Origin: Streptomyces diastatochromogenes
GTDB taxonomy: Bacteria; Actinomycetota; Actinomycetes; Streptomycetales; Streptomycetaceae
NCBI RefSeq assembly: GCF_002242805.1
Contig: NZ_MCGQ01000003.1
Location: 1 to 64,000 of the forward strand
Reading direction: 5' to 3'
Length of the DNA stretch: 64,000 bases
The notes beneath the pieces are model-generated. The model saw only the letters and a program-made list of their open reading frames with translations. It was not told the origin of the DNA and made no database searches. The translations under genes were made by a program, and so were the position numbers. Below, piece by piece: positions 1 through 9,268 of this stretch. Within the stretch, counting starts at the first letter, position 1, and every line of letters begins with the position of its first letter.

Positions 1-153
1 CTGCACGGCAGTTGGGACCGTACGGCAGTGGCACTGGATGTGCACCGCAACACCGTGCGGCAGCGGATCGCCCGGTGCGCGGCGCTGCTCGGGGCGGACC
101 TGGACGACCCGGACGTACGGATGGAGTTGTGGTTCGCGCTGCGCCAGGGCTGA
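1..153 (+). CDS. PucR/CdaR-family transcriptional regulator, C-terminal end only
   Basis: The window opens inside this gene, so only the last 50 residues are present. They contain the pattern L(x)nTAxALDVHRNTVRQRI followed by LLGADLDDPDVRMELWFALR. This is the C-terminal helix-turn-helix (HTH_30) of PucR/CdaR-type regulators, in which VHRNTVRQR is the recognition-helix signature. The N-terminal sensing domain lies outside the window, so the effector and targets cannot be judged. The stop is TGA at 151-153. The next gene follows on the same strand within 70 bases, so read-through is possible. Confidence 0.8.
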   Translation: MHGSWDRTAVALDVHRNTVRQRIARCAALLGADLDDPDVRMELWFALRQG

Positions 154-219
154 GTGAGCCACGTCCCAGGGTGCGATATGCCGACGACTCGGCAGGTCCG
201 CTGCCCCACAATGGGAGGC

Positions 220-1008
220 ATGCCGATATCCGGGACACCCAGCCGCGCCCAGCTCGTCGACCACCTGGTGAGGACCCGTATCGCGGGGGACGTCGCCACA
301 CCCCGCGAGAACAACCTCTCCCACTACCGCAAGCTGGCCAACGGCGACCGGCACTACTGGTTCGGTCTGGAGCTGGGTGACCGCTGGTCGGACGAGCAGG
401 ACGTGCTCGCGGTGATGGCCGAACGGGTGGGCGTCAACGACGATCCCGAGTACCGGTACGGGCAGGACACCATCGACCCCGAGCTGACCGTGGACGCGCT
501 GCAGCGCCTCGCGCTCCGGCTGCGCAAGGCGGCCGACGGGCAGCAGCGGGTGCTGTTCGCCACCGGCCACCCGGGCGGCCTGCTGGACGTGCACCGGGCC
601 ACGGCCGCCGCGCTGCGCGCCGCCGGCTGCGAGATCGTCGTCATCCCGGACGGGCTGCAGACGGAGGAGGGGTACGTCATGCAGTTCGCGGACGTGGCCG
701 TCCTGGAGCACGGCGCGACGCTGTGGCACACGCACTCCGGTGAGCCGATGCGGGCCATCCTGACCGGACTTGAGCGCGAGGGGCGTCCGCTGCCGGACCT
801 GGTGGTCGCGGACCACGGCTGGGCCGGGTACGCCGGACAGCACGGCGTCGACTCCGTCGGATACGCCGACTGCAACGACCCCGCGCTGTTCCTCGCCGAG
901 TCCGAGGGCACCCTCCAGGTGGCGGTGCCGCTCGACGACCATGTGGTGAGCCCCCGCTACTACGACCCGATGACGGCGTACCTGCTGGCGGAGGCGGGCC
1001 TGGCATAA
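220..1008 (+). CDS. Conserved uncharacterised protein (phosphatase-like annotation in related genomes)
   Basis: This 262-residue soluble protein has no signal peptide or membrane segment. Visible landmarks are ATGHPGGLLDVHR near the middle, a long stretch alternating beta-strand-like segments (EIVVIPDGLQ, VAVLEHGATLW, LVVADHGWAGY) with helices, and several His/Asp residues in HTHSG and VADHGWAG that could bind metal. I recall similar Streptomyces proteins carrying the loose label phosphatase, but no catalytic motif fixes a reaction. The reading frame is open from GTG 154. The ATG at 220 is preferred because the family-like sequence starts there; GGGAGG sits only one base upstream, so initiation could be leaderless. 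A strong palindrome follows the stop. Confidence 0.6.
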   Translation: MPISGTPSRAQLVDHLVRTRIAGDVATPRENNLSHYRKLANGDRHYWFGLELGDRWSDEQDVLAVMAERVGVNDDPEYRYGQDTIDPELTVDALQRLALRLRKAADGQQRVLFATGHPGGLLDVHRATAAALRAAGCEIVVIPDGLQTEEGYVMQFADVAVLEHGATLWHTHSGEPMRAILTGLEREGRPLPDLVVADHGWAGYAGQHGVDSVGYADCNDPALFLAESEGTLQVAVPLDDHVVSPRYYDPMTAYLLAEAGLA

Positions 1009-1023
1009 CGCGCCGACGGGCGC

Positions 1024-1061
1024 CACGATGTGCGGCTCTGCCGGCAGAGCCGCACATCGTG
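1024..1061. terminator. Perfect 38-bp palindrome between convergent genes
   Basis: Bases 1024-1042 are the exact reverse complement of 1043-1061, with no unpaired loop and a GGCTCTGCCGGCAGAGCC core. The element sits 15 bases after the stop of the forward gene and 17 bases beyond the stop of the reverse gene. It is therefore positioned as a bidirectional terminator. There is no T-run on either side, which is usual in Streptomyces. Confidence 0.8.
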
Positions 1062-1078
1062 CTCAGTTCGTGGTCGGG

Positions 1079-1432
1079 TCAGTGGCCTCCTCCGCCGTTA
1101 CCTCCACCGCCGCCGTGGTCTCCACCGCCGTGGTCTCCGCCACCGTGGTCTCCACCGCCGTGGTCGCCGCCATAGCCGCCGTGGTCACCGTTGTCGTGGT
1201 CGCCGCCGTAGCCGCCGTGGTCACCGTTGTCGTGGTCGCCGCCGTAGCCGCCATCGTCGCCGTAGCCGCCGTAGCCGCCGTTGTCGTCGTCACAGCCTCT
1301 ACTGTAGGAGCTGTGGTCATCGTGGGACGAGCCCGCGAAGGCGGTGCCCGCCGTGCCGATGGCGGCTCCGCCTGCCAGCAGCACCCCGGCTGCGGACATC
1401 GCGACAAGACGCCTCGTGCGCTGTGATCGCAT
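1079..1432 (-). CDS. Secreted Gly/His/Asp-rich repeat peptide
   Basis: This 117-residue precursor starts MRSQRTRRLVAMSAAGVLLA and has a classic Sec signal peptide ending AGTAFA-GSS near residue 31. The mature part is almost entirely repeats of GGYGGDHDNGDH, later collapsing to GGGDH, and ends GGGGGNGGGGH. It contains only one Cys. A GGAAGG ribosome site 8-9 bases upstream supports the ATG at 1432. At DNA level two perfect 36-bp tandem copies (1173-1208, 1209-1244) encode two 12-residue repeats. Such Gly/His/Asp peptides could bind metals or act as a flexible surface polymer; this is inference only. No enzymatic domain is present. Confidence 0.75.
   Translation of the reverse strand: MRSQRTRRLVAMSAAGVLLAGGAAIGTAGTAFAGSSHDDHSSYSRGCDDDNGGYGGYGDDGGYGGDHDNGDHGGYGGDHDNGDHGGYGGDHGGGDHGGGDHGGGDHGGGGGNGGGGH
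1173..1244. repeat. Two perfect 36-bp tandem repeats inside the Gly/His/Asp-rich gene
   Basis: Copies at 1173-1208 and 1209-1244 are identical base for base and encode the peptide unit GGDHDNGDHGGY. Degenerate partial units flank them on both sides (about 1090-1172 and 1245-1290). Perfect identity indicates recent slippage or unequal crossing-over, so the repeat number may vary between strains. Confidence 0.85.
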
Positions 1433-1861
1433 GGGATATACCTTCCATCTCCATCGTCGCTCGCGGCTCCCGGAGAGGGGCGCGAGGTGATGGCCGACGC
1501 CGCGGCAAAGGGGAAGATGCGGCGCGGTCTTCAGATGTCGCCGCAGTGTGTTGAGCGGCACGGTGCATGCCAACGATGTCGGCACCTGCAGCCACCGGTG
1601 CGTGGTCACGCCATCGGATGCTGCGGCTGAGGTCCGAGGGGTACGGAGCCTCGCCAGCCAGGCAAACCGTGCGCTGCGGCTTTCACTCGAAAAGCCTAGT
1701 ACCCCATGCGTCACTCGTCACTTCGAGCGACGATGCGCTGCCCAGGACCCCGGACCGGGCCCTGGACACACCCGCCCCGCAGCCGGGCACGCGGCCCGCA
1801 GCCGGATCGTCAACTTCGTTACGCTCCGCATGTGTTCGCCCGTTCAACAGCTGCGCGGGGG
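1433..1861. other. Gene-free stretch between the repeat peptide and the thioesterase
   Basis: This 429-bp region lies upstream of the secreted repeat peptide and downstream of the thioesterase, both on the minus strand. It holds the promoter and ribosome site of the repeat-peptide gene next to position 1440. It is slightly less GC-biased than the flanking genes around 1680-1740. I see no convincing ORF, RNA gene or strong hairpin in it. Confidence 0.5.
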
Positions 1862-2728
1862 TCAGCGCGGGACGCGGACCACGCCCTCCTGGATCACGGA
1901 GATCGCGAGCTGCCCGTCCTGGGTGTAGATACGGGCCTGGCCGAGGCCCCGGCCGCCGTGCGCGGACGGCGACTCCTGGTCGTACAGCAGCCATTCGTCG
2001 GCGCGGAAGGGCCGGTGGAACCACATCGCGTGGTCCAGGGACGCGCCGACGACGTCCCCGACGGCCCAGCCGCCGCGCCCGTGCGCGAGCAGCACGGCGT
2101 CGAGGAGGGTCATGTCGGAGACGTAGGTGGCGAGGACGACATGGAGCAGCGGGTCGTCGTCGAGCTTGCCGTTGGCCCGGAACCACACCTGGCTGTGCGG
2201 CTCGCGCGGTTCGCCGAACTTCCCGTACGGCGGCTCGTCCACATAGCGCAGGTCGATCGCCTCGCGGGCCTCCAGGAACCTCTCCACGACCGCCGGGTCC
2301 AGGTGGTCGTAGCCGCGCAGCCGCTCCTGGGAGGTGGGCAGGGTCTCCGGGTCGGGGGCGGGCGGCATGGGGGCCTGGTGGTCGAGGCCTTCCTCGTACG
2401 TCTGGAAGGACGCCGAGAGATGGAAGATCGGCTTGCCGTGCTGGACGGCGACCACGCGGCGGGTGGTGAAGGACCGTCCGTCGCGGATGCGGTCGACGCT
2501 GTAGACGATCGGCGCGCCGGGGTCGCCCGGGCGCAGGAAGTACGCGTGCAGGGAGTGGGCGAGCCGGTCCGCGGGGACCGTCCGCCCGGCGGCGACCAGC
2601 GCCTGCGCCGCGACCTGCCCGCCGAAGACGCGCGGGACGACGGCGGAGCGGGACTGGCCGCGGAAGATGTCCTCCTCGAGCTGCTCGAGATCGAGCAGCT
2701 CAAGGAGGTCCTGGAGTGCCTGGCTCAT
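1862..2728 (-). CDS. Acyl-CoA thioesterase II (TesB family)
   Basis: This 288-residue protein has two hot-dog halves. It hydrolyses acyl-CoA to free fatty acid and CoA. Family landmarks are RVFGGQVAAQAL and HAYFLRPGD near the N-terminus, RDGRSFTTRRV, and, in the second half, YVSDMTLLD, SLDHAMWFHRPF and GLGQARIYTQDGQL. These carry the Asp/Thr(Ser)/Gln catalytic positions of TesB. Length matches the family. The start at ATG 2728 gives MSQALQDLLELLDLEQLEED, the usual TesB opening. It lies 35 bp downstream of the acyl-CoA dehydrogenase on the same strand, suggesting co-transcription in acyl-CoA turnover. Confidence 0.92.
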   Translation of the reverse strand: MSQALQDLLELLDLEQLEEDIFRGQSRSAVVPRVFGGQVAAQALVAAGRTVPADRLAHSLHAYFLRPGDPGAPIVYSVDRIRDGRSFTTRRVVAVQHGKPIFHLSASFQTYEEGLDHQAPMPPAPDPETLPTSQERLRGYDHLDPAVVERFLEAREAIDLRYVDEPPYGKFGEPREPHSQVWFRANGKLDDDPLLHVVLATYVSDMTLLDAVLLAHGRGGWAVGDVVGASLDHAMWFHRPFRADEWLLYDQESPSAHGGRGLGQARIYTQDGQLAISVIQEGVVRVPR

Positions 2729-2763
2729 GGCGTTAGTTGTACCGGCCAGTGATTGCGGGGACC

Positions 2764-3921
2764 TTACAGACCCATGTCCTTGGCGATGATCGTCTTCATG
2801 ATCTCGCTGGTGCCGCCGTAGATGCGGTTGACGCGGTTGTCCGCGTACAGGCGGGCGATCGGGTACTCGTTCATGAAGCCGTAGCCGCCGTGCAACTGGA
2901 GGCAGCGGTCGATGACGCGGTGGGCGACCTCGGTGCAGAAGAGCTTCGCGGAGGCGGCCTCGGCCGGGGTCAGCTCGCCGGCGTCCAGGGCCTCCGTGGC
3001 GCGGTCGGCGACGGCCTCGGCGGCGTCGACCTCGGCCTGGCAGGAGGCCAGCTCGAACTTGGTGTTCTGGAAGGCGGCGACGGGCTGGCCGAAGACGACG
3101 CGGTCCTGGACGTACTGCTTGGCGAACCGGACGGCGGCCTTGGCCTGCGCGTAGGCGCCGAAGGCGATGCCCCAGCGCTCGGAGGCCAGGTTGTGGCCGA
3201 GGTAGTAGAAGCCCTTGTTCTCCTCGCCGAGGAGGTCCTCGACCGGGACCTTCACGTCGACGAACGCCAGCTCGGCGGTGTCGGAGGTCTTCAGGCCGAG
3301 CTTGTCGAGCTTGCGGCCGACCGAGTAGCCCTCGGCCTTGGTGTCCACCACGAACAGGGAGATGCCGTGGCGGCGGTCCTCCTTGGTGGGCGCGGCGGTG
3401 CGGGCGCAGACGATCATGCGGTCGGCGTGCACGCCGCCGGTGATGAAGGTCTTGGCGCCGTTGAGGACGTAGTGCGTGCCGTCCTCGGAGAGCTTGGCGG
3501 TGGTCTTCATGCCCGCGAGGTCGGAGCCGGTGCCCGGCTCGGTCATCGCGATCGCCCACATCTCCTCACCGGAGACGAACTTCGGCAGGTACCGCTTCTT
3601 CTGCTCGTCGGAGGCGAGCAGCTTGATGTACGGCAGGCCGAGCAGCACGTGCACGCCGGAGCCGCCGAAGGAGACACCCGCGCGGGCGGTCTCCTCGTAC
3701 AGGACGGCCTCGAACTTGTACGAGTCGATGCCGGCGCCGCCGTACTCCTCGTCGACCCGGATACCGAAGACGCCCAGCTCGGCGAGCTTGTAGTAGAACT
3801 CGCGCGGGGCCTGCCCGGCGGCGAACCACTCGTCGTAGACGGGCACGACCTCGGCCTCGATGAAGGCGCGGATGGTCTCCCGGAACGCCTCGTGATCCTC
3901 GTTGAACAGCGTGCGGCGCAC
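2764..3921 (-). CDS. Acyl-CoA dehydrogenase (long-chain/LCAD-like)
   Basis: This 385-residue FAD enzyme has the usual order of N-terminal helical domain, middle beta domain (AIAMTEPGTGSDLAGMKTTA) and C-terminal domain (QLHGGYGFMNEYPIARLYAD). The C-terminal motif reads RIYGGTSEIMKTII, with Gly where medium- and short-chain enzymes carry the catalytic Glu. A Glu in NLASERWGIAFGA takes the helix-G position used by LCAD and isovaleryl-CoA dehydrogenase. The start is GTG 3921, with GGAGG seven bases upstream. It is divergent from nothing but shares the TetR-side intergenic region, where a TetR-type half-palindrome lies (4014-4027). Thioesterase follows. Confidence 0.92.
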   Translation of the reverse strand: MRRTLFNEDHEAFRETIRAFIEAEVVPVYDEWFAAGQAPREFYYKLAELGVFGIRVDEEYGGAGIDSYKFEAVLYEETARAGVSFGGSGVHVLLGLPYIKLLASDEQKKRYLPKFVSGEEMWAIAMTEPGTGSDLAGMKTTAKLSEDGTHYVLNGAKTFITGGVHADRMIVCARTAAPTKEDRRHGISLFVVDTKAEGYSVGRKLDKLGLKTSDTAELAFVDVKVPVEDLLGEENKGFYYLGHNLASERWGIAFGAYAQAKAAVRFAKQYVQDRVVFGQPVAAFQNTKFELASCQAEVDAAEAVADRATEALDAGELTPAEAASAKLFCTEVAHRVIDRCLQLHGGYGFMNEYPIARLYADNRVNRIYGGTSEIMKTIIAKDMGL

Positions 3922-4013
3922 TCCGCCACCTCCACGAACTTCGGCATGTCTAAGCGCTTGCTCAGAACCAACCGTACCGGTGAGTACGCGGAGTGGTCCA
4001 GGGTTGAACGGGG

Positions 4014-4027
4014 GTAACGCTCGTCAC
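4014..4027. promoter_or_regulatory. Weak third TetR-type operator upstream of the acyl-CoA dehydrogenase
   Basis: GTAACGCTCGTCAC matches 11 of 14 positions of the TTAACG-N2-CGTTAA pattern read from the two stronger sites at 4684 and 4712. It lies between the TetR stop and the dehydrogenase start. This would let the TetR protein control the dehydrogenase-thioesterase pair as well. Three mismatches keep this tentative. Confidence 0.35.
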
Positions 4028-4060
4028 TTGTGGGAGGCCGCCGGGGGCGAGGCCCGCGGC

Positions 4061-4660
4061 TCAGTCGCTGCCCGCCGCCGCGAACGCCCCCCGCGCCATC
4101 CGGTGCAGCAGCTCCGCCGTGGCCCCGCGGCCGGGCAGGGTGCCGGCGCGGCCGAGGTGGGGGGTGGAGTTCAGCAGGCCGAAGACCGAGTGGACGGCGG
4201 AGCGGGCCGACGGCTCCGACAGGGCCGGGTACACCTCGCGGACCACCTCCACCCACAGCTCCACGTACTGCCGTTGCAGCTGGCGCACCAGCTTGCGGTC
4301 GCTGTCGCGGAGGCGGTCCAGCTCGCGGTCGTGGAGGGTGATCAGGGGGCGGTCGTCCAGGGCGAAGTCGATGTGGCCCTCGATGAGCGAGTCCAGGACC
4401 GCCTCGGCGCCGGTCTGCCCGTCGGCCTCCGCCAGGCGCCGCTTGGCCCCCGTCAGCAGCTGGCCGCTGATACCCACCAGCAGCTCCGCGAGCATCGCGT
4501 CCTTGCCCGGGAAGTGCCGGTACAGACCGGGGCCGCTGATGCCGACCGCGGCGCCTATCTCGTCGACACCGACGCCGTGGAAGCCGCGCTCGGCGAAGAG
4601 CCGGGCGGCCTCCTTGAGGATCTGCTCGCGACGGGTGGGGGCGTCGGTTCTGGTGACCAT
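4061..4660 (-). CDS. TetR-family regulator of the acyl-CoA carboxylase cluster
   Basis: This 199-residue protein has an N-terminal TetR domain: TRREQILKEAARLFAERGF, then the helix-turn-helix GVDEIGAAVGISGPGLYRHF. A C-terminal ligand/dimer domain follows. It is divergent from the carboxylase beta gene across a 96-bp gap containing two 14-bp palindromes. This is the normal arrangement of an autoregulated TetR repressor. The likely inducer is an acyl-CoA of the leucine/isovalerate or propionate-type pathway (inference from neighbours). MVTRTDAPTRRE is a plausible start; no clear ribosome site, so a leaderless transcript is possible. Confidence 0.88.
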   Translation of the reverse strand: MVTRTDAPTRREQILKEAARLFAERGFHGVGVDEIGAAVGISGPGLYRHFPGKDAMLAELLVGISGQLLTGAKRRLAEADGQTGAEAVLDSLIEGHIDFALDDRPLITLHDRELDRLRDSDRKLVRQLQRQYVELWVEVVREVYPALSEPSARSAVHSVFGLLNSTPHLGRAGTLPGRGATAELLHRMARGAFAAAGSD

Positions 4661-4683
4661 GCCAGCAATTCTAGACAGCGAGG

Positions 4684-4725
4684 TTAGCGGTCGTTAACCT
4701 GGAGGAAATGGTTAACGCTCATTAA
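4684..4725. promoter_or_regulatory. Paired TetR-type operators in the divergent promoter
   Basis: Two near-palindromes, TTAGCGGTCGTTAA (4684-4697) and TTAACGCTCATTAA (4712-4725), share the pattern TTARCG-N2-CRTTAA. They are spaced 28 bp centre to centre, close to three helical turns. They lie between the TetR gene and the carboxylase beta gene, so binding there could repress both directions. The assignment to the adjacent TetR protein rests on position and symmetry. Confidence 0.7.
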
Positions 4726-4756
4726 CAGTACGACCACTGGGTGAGGGGACCGCAGG

Positions 4757-6373
4757 ATGCAGGAGGCACCGGAGCTGACGAGCGCGGCAGATCCCGCGTC
4801 GGAGGCCTGGCGGGCCAATGAACAGGCCCATCTCGCACTCGTCGAGGAGCTGCGCGGCAAGCTGGCCGCCGCGGCCCTCGGCGGCGGCGAGAAGGCCCGC
4901 GCCCGGCACACCGCGCGCGGCAAGCTGCTGCCGAGGGACCGGGTGGACACGCTGCTCGACCCCGGGTCGCCCTTCCTGGAGCTGGCCCCGCTCGCGGCCG
5001 ACGGGATGTACGACGGGCAGGCACCGGCCGCCGGTGTGATCGCCGGGATCGGGCGGGTCAGCGGGCGCGAGTGCGTGATCGTCGCCAACGACGCCACCGT
5101 CAAGGGCGGCACGTACTACCCGATGACGGTGAAGAAGCATCTGCGGGCGCAGGAGGTCGCCCTGGAGAACCGGCTGCCCTGCCTCTACCTGGTCGACTCC
5201 GGGGGCGCCTTCCTGCCCATGCAGGACGAGGTCTTCCCCGACCGGGAGCACTTCGGGCGGATCTTCTACAACCAGGCGCGGATGTCCGGCGCCGGGATCC
5301 CGCAGATCGCGGCGGTCCTCGGGTCGTGCACGGCGGGTGGGGCGTACGTGCCCGCCATGAGCGACGAGGCCGTGATCGTCCGTAACCAGGGCACGATCTT
5401 CCTCGGCGGCCCGCCACTGGTGAAGGCGGCCACCGGTGAGGTCGTCACCGCGGAGGAGCTGGGCGGCGGCGAGGTCCACTCCCGGATCTCCGGCGTCACC
5501 GACCACCTCGCCGAGGACGACCCGCACGCCCTGCGCATCGTGCGGAACATCGTCGCCACCCTGCCCGCCCGGCAGTCCCTCCCCTGGGAGGTCACGCCGG
5601 TCGCGGAGCCGAAGGTGGACCCGTACGGGCTCTACGGCGCGGTCCCGGTGGACTCCCGTACCCCCTACGACGTACGCGAGATCATCGCGCGCGTGGTGGA
5701 CGGCTCCCGCTTCGCCGAGTTCAAGTCCGAGTTCGGGCAGACCCTGGTCACCGGCTTCGCCCGGATCCACGGCCACCCGGTCGGGATCGTCGCCAACAAC
5801 GGCATCCTGTTCTCCGAGTCCGCCCAGAAGGGCGCCCACTTCATCGAGCTGTGCGACCAGCGCGGCATCCCGCTGGTGTTCCTGCAGAACATCTCCGGCT
5901 TCATGGTCGGCCGGGACTACGAGGCGGGTGGCATCGCCAAGCACGGCGCCAAGATGGTGACGGCCGTGGCGTGCACCAGGGTCCCCAAGCTGACCGTGGT
6001 CGTCGGCGGCTCGTACGGCGCCGGCAACTACTCGATGTGCGGCCGGGCCTACTCCCCGCGCTTCCTGTGGATGTGGCCCAACGCCAAGATCTCGGTCATG
6101 GGCGGCGAGCAGGCCGCCTCCGTCCTCGCCACGGTCAAGCGCGACCAGCTGGAGGGGCGCGGCGAGGACTGGCCGGCCGAGGACGAGGAGTCCTTCAAGG
6201 CACCCATCCGCGCGCAGTACGAGCGCCAGGGCAACGCCTACTACGCCACCGCCCGGCTCTGGGACGACGGCGTGATCGACCCGCTGGAGACCCGTCAGGT
6301 GCTGGGCCTCGCCCTGACCGCCTGTGCCAACGCGCCCCTGGGAGACCCCCAGTTCGGCGTCTTCCGGATGTGA
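4757..6373 (+). CDS. Acyl-CoA carboxylase beta (carboxyltransferase) subunit, methylcrotonyl-CoA type
   Basis: This 538-residue biotin-dependent carboxyltransferase transfers carboxyl from biotin to an acyl-CoA. The N-terminal half has [23 protein letters not shown] and the acyl-CoA-site [18 protein letters not shown]; the C-terminal half has [27 protein letters not shown] and [30 protein letters not shown]. The [20 protein letters not shown] stretch and QNISGFMVG are characteristic of methylcrotonyl-CoA carboxylase rather than acetyl/propionyl types. It begins the operon, with GAGGGG upstream of ATG 4757. The alpha subunit follows after 11 bp. Likely leucine catabolism: 3-methylcrotonyl-CoA to 3-methylglutaconyl-CoA. 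Confidence 0.93.
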   Translation: MQEAPELTSAADPASEAWRANEQAHLALVEELRGKLAAAALGGGEKARARHTARGKLLPRDRVDTLLDPGSPFLELAPLAADGMYDGQAPAAGVIAGIGRVSGRECVIVANDATVKGGTYYPMTVKKHLRAQEVALENRLPCLYLVDSGGAFLPMQDEVFPDREHFGRIFYNQARMSGAGIPQIAAVLGSCTAGGAYVPAMSDEAVIVRNQGTIFLGGPPLVKAATGEVVTAEELGGGEVHSRISGVTDHLAEDDPHALRIVRNIVATLPARQSLPWEVTPVAEPKVDPYGLYGAVPVDSRTPYDVREIIARVVDGSRFAEFKSEFGQTLVTGFARIHGHPVGIVANNGILFSESAQKGAHFIELCDQRGIPLVFLQNISGFMVGRDYEAGGIAKHGAKMVTAVACTRVPKLTVVVGGSYGAGNYSMCGRAYSPRFLWMWPNAKISVMGGEQAASVLATVKRDQLEGRGEDWPAEDEESFKAPIRAQYERQGNAYYATARLWDDGVIDPLETRQVLGLALTACANAPLGDPQFGVFRM

Positions 6374-6384
6374 GGAGGGGAACC

Positions 6385-8325
6385 GTGTTCGACACAGTGC
6401 TGGTGGCCAACCGGGGCGAGATCGCCGTACGCGTCATCCGTACGCTCCGCTCGCTGGGCGTGCGCTCGGTGGCGGTCTTCTCCGACGCCGACGCGGACGC
6501 GCGGCACGTACGGGAGGCCGACACGGCGGTACGGATCGGTCCGGCGCCGGCCGCCGAGAGCTATCTGTCGGTGGAGCGGCTCCTTGAGGCCGCCGCCCGC
6601 ACCGGCGCCCAAGCGGTGCATCCCGGGTACGGCTTCCTCGCCGAGAACGCGGGCTTCGCGCGCGCGTGCGAGGAGGCGGGGCTGGTCTTCATCGGCCCGT
6701 CGGCCGACGCCATCGCGTTGATGGGCGACAAGATCCGCGCCAAGGAGACGGTGAAGGCGGCCGGGGTGCCGGTCGTGCCGGGTTCCAGTGGCAGCGGGCT
6801 CTCCGACGACCGACTGGCCGAAGCCGCCCGCGAGATCGGGACCCCCGTGCTGCTGAAGCCGAGCGCCGGCGGTGGCGGCAAGGGCATGCGCCTGGTCCGG
6901 GACGTGACCCGGCTGGAGGAGGAGATCGCGGCCGCCCGCCGTGAGGCCCGCGCCTCCTTCGGTGACGACACGCTCCTGGTGGAGCGGTGGGTGGACCGGC
7001 CCCGGCACATCGAGATCCAGGTGCTGGCGGACGGCCACGGGAACGTGGTCCACCTCGGCGAGCGCGAGTGCTCGCTGCAGCGGCGGCACCAGAAGATCAT
7101 CGAGGAGGCGCCGAGCGTGCTCCTCGACGAGGAGACCCGGGCCGCGATGGGCGAGGCGGCCGTCCAGGCGGCACGCTCGTGCGGGTACCGGGGCGCGGGC
7201 ACGGTGGAGTTCATCGTGCCGGGCGGCGACCCGTCCTCGTACTACTTCATGGAGATGAACACCCGCCTCCAGGTGGAGCACCCGGTCACCGAGCTGATCA
7301 CCGGCCTGGACCTGGTCGAGTGGCAGCTGCGGGTGGCGGCCGGCGAGCGGCTGGGCTTCGCCCAGGAGGACGTGACGCTGACCGGGCACGCGGTCGAGGC
7401 GCGGATCTGCGCCGAGGACCCAGCGCGTGGGTTCCTTCCCTCCGGCGGAACGGTGCAGCTCCTGCACGAGCCCCAGGGCGACGGCGTCCGCACCGACTCC
7501 GGGCTCAGCGAGGGCACCGAGGTGGGCAGCCTGTACGACCCGATGCTGTCCAAGGTCATCACGTACGGCCCCGACCGCGCGACGGCGCTGCGCAAGCTCC
7601 GGTCGGCCCTCGCGGAGACGGTCACGCTGGGCGTGCAGACCAACGCGGGGTTCCTGCGTCGGCTGCTGGCCCATCCGGCCGTGGTGTCGGGCGAGTTGGA
7701 CACGGGTCTGGTCGAGCGGGTGGTGGACGAGCTGGTCTCCACCGACGTACCGGACGAGGTGTACGAGGCGGCGGCGGCCGCCCGGCTGGAGGCACTGCGG
7801 CCGCGCTCCGAAGGCTGGACCGACCCCTTCTCGGTGCCGAGCGGCTGGCGACTGGGCGGGACCCCGAAGCAGCCCGCCTTCGACCTGCGCGTGGCCGATC
7901 CGGTCACGTACGCCCCCCGAGGCGCCCACGCCGTCACCGACGACCGGGTGTCCGTCACCCTCGACGGTGTCCGGCACTCCTTCCACCGGGCCGGTGACTG
8001 GATCGGCCGGGACGGCGACGCCTGGCAGGTGCGCGACCACGACCCGGTGGCCGCCTCCCTCACGGGTGCCGGGCACGCGGGCGCCGACTCGCTGACCGCG
8101 CCCATGCCCGGCACGGTGACCGTGGTGAAGGTCGCCGTCGGCGACGAAGTGGCAGCGGGCCAGAGCCTGCTGGTGGTCGAGGCGATGAAGATGGAGCACG
8201 TCATCTCCGCCCCGCACGCCGGCACGGTCGCCGAGATCGACGTGACCCCGGGCACGACGGTGGCCATGGACCAGGTCCTCGCCGTGATCGCACCCCACGA
8301 CAAGGAAGGCGCGGTGGCGGAATGA
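6385..8325 (+). CDS. Acyl-CoA carboxylase alpha subunit (biotin carboxylase + biotin carrier)
   Basis: This 646-residue protein starts [19 protein letters not shown], the biotin carboxylase signature. ATP-grasp features are [14 protein letters not shown] and [14 protein letters not shown]. The middle linker is followed by a C-terminal biotinyl domain with EAMKMEHV; the biotinylated Lys is about residue 602. Start is GTG 6385 with GGAGGGG seven bases upstream. It overlaps the HMG-CoA lyase by ATGA. The subunit charges biotin with bicarbonate for the neighbouring carboxyltransferase; together they form the methylcrotonyl-CoA carboxylase-type complex. Confidence 0.94.
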   Translation: MFDTVLVANRGEIAVRVIRTLRSLGVRSVAVFSDADADARHVREADTAVRIGPAPAAESYLSVERLLEAAARTGAQAVHPGYGFLAENAGFARACEEAGLVFIGPSADAIALMGDKIRAKETVKAAGVPVVPGSSGSGLSDDRLAEAAREIGTPVLLKPSAGGGGKGMRLVRDVTRLEEEIAAARREARASFGDDTLLVERWVDRPRHIEIQVLADGHGNVVHLGERECSLQRRHQKIIEEAPSVLLDEETRAAMGEAAVQAARSCGYRGAGTVEFIVPGGDPSSYYFMEMNTRLQVEHPVTELITGLDLVEWQLRVAAGERLGFAQEDVTLTGHAVEARICAEDPARGFLPSGGTVQLLHEPQGDGVRTDSGLSEGTEVGSLYDPMLSKVITYGPDRATALRKLRSALAETVTLGVQTNAGFLRRLLAHPAVVSGELDTGLVERVVDELVSTDVPDEVYEAAAAARLEALRPRSEGWTDPFSVPSGWRLGGTPKQPAFDLRVADPVTYAPRGAHAVTDDRVSVTLDGVRHSFHRAGDWIGRDGDAWQVRDHDPVAASLTGAGHAGADSLTAPMPGTVTVVKVAVGDEVAAGQSLLVVEAMKMEHVISAPHAGTVAEIDVTPGTTVAMDQVLAVIAPHDKEGAVAE

Positions 8326-9263
8326 GCGCCGACGGACTGCCCATGGTCGTACCGGCCCAGGACCTGCCCGCGCGGGTGCGGATCCACGAGGTCGGCGCGC
8401 GGGACGGGCTGCAGAACGAGAAGATGACCGTGCCGACGGAGGTCAAGGCGGAGTTCATCCGCCGGCTGGCCGGCGCGGGCCTGACGACCATCGAGGCGAC
8501 GAGCTTCGTGCACCCCAAGTGGGTGCCCCAACTGGCCGACGCCGAGCAGCTGTTCCCGCTCCTCGGCGACCTCGACGTCGAACTCCCCGTGCTGGTGCCC
8601 AACCAGCGCGGCCTGGACCGGGCGCTGGCGCTCGGCGCCCGCCGGATCGCGGTGTTCGCCAGCGCCACCGAGTCCTTCGCGAAGGCCAACCTCAACCGGA
8701 CGGTCGACGAGTCGCTGGCCGTGTTCGACCCGGTGGTGCGGCAGGCGAAGGACGCCGGCGGGCATGTGCGCGGCTATGTGTCCATGTGCTTCGGCGACCC
8801 CTGGGAGGGGGCGGTCCCCCTCCACCAGGTGGCCCGCGTCTGCAAGGCGCTGCTGGACATGGGCTGCGACGAACTGAGCCTCGGGGACACCATCGGGGTC
8901 GCGACCCCGGGCCACGTCCTCGAACTCCTCTCGCTGCTCAACGAGGAGGGCGTGCCGACCAACGTCATCGGCGTGCACTTCCACGACACCTACGGCCAGG
9001 CACTGGCCAACACCTACGCGGCACTGGAACACGGGGTCACGACGATCGACGCCTCCGCCGGGGGTCTCGGCGGCTGCCCCTACGCCAAGTCCGCGACCGG
9101 CAACCTCGCCACCGAAGACCTCGTGTGGATGCTGCAGGGCCTCGGCATCGACACCGGAGTCGACCTCGGCCGTCTCGTCGCCACCAGCGTGTGGATGGCC
9201 GCCCACCTGGGCCGACCCAGCCCGTCCCGCACCGTCCGAGCCCTGTCCCACAAGGAGCAGTGA
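8322..9263 (+). CDS. Hydroxymethylglutaryl-CoA lyase
   Basis: This 313-residue TIM-barrel enzyme cleaves HMG-CoA to acetoacetate and acetyl-CoA, the last step of leucine breakdown. Signatures are [16 protein letters not shown] (metal and catalytic Arg/Asp), [13 protein letters not shown] (metal His) and the HMG-CoA lyase loop [15 protein letters not shown] with its catalytic Cys. It overlaps the preceding gene by four bases and is followed after five bases by the acyl-CoA dehydrogenase, so it is clearly mid-operon. Length and spacing are normal. Confidence 0.94.
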   Translation: MSADGLPMVVPAQDLPARVRIHEVGARDGLQNEKMTVPTEVKAEFIRRLAGAGLTTIEATSFVHPKWVPQLADAEQLFPLLGDLDVELPVLVPNQRGLDRALALGARRIAVFASATESFAKANLNRTVDESLAVFDPVVRQAKDAGGHVRGYVSMCFGDPWEGAVPLHQVARVCKALLDMGCDELSLGDTIGVATPGHVLELLSLLNEEGVPTNVIGVHFHDTYGQALANTYAALEHGVTTIDASAGGLGGCPYAKSATGNLATEDLVWMLQGLGIDTGVDLGRLVATSVWMAAHLGRPSPSRTVRALSHKEQ

Positions 9264-9268
9264 TCACG

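Noticed and set aside
1862..3559. Long minus-strand frame spanning the thioesterase and part of the dehydrogenase
   Set aside because: The upstream part is an out-of-frame shadow of the acyl-CoA dehydrogenase, rich in Arg/Pro; the TesB start at 2728 fits the family.
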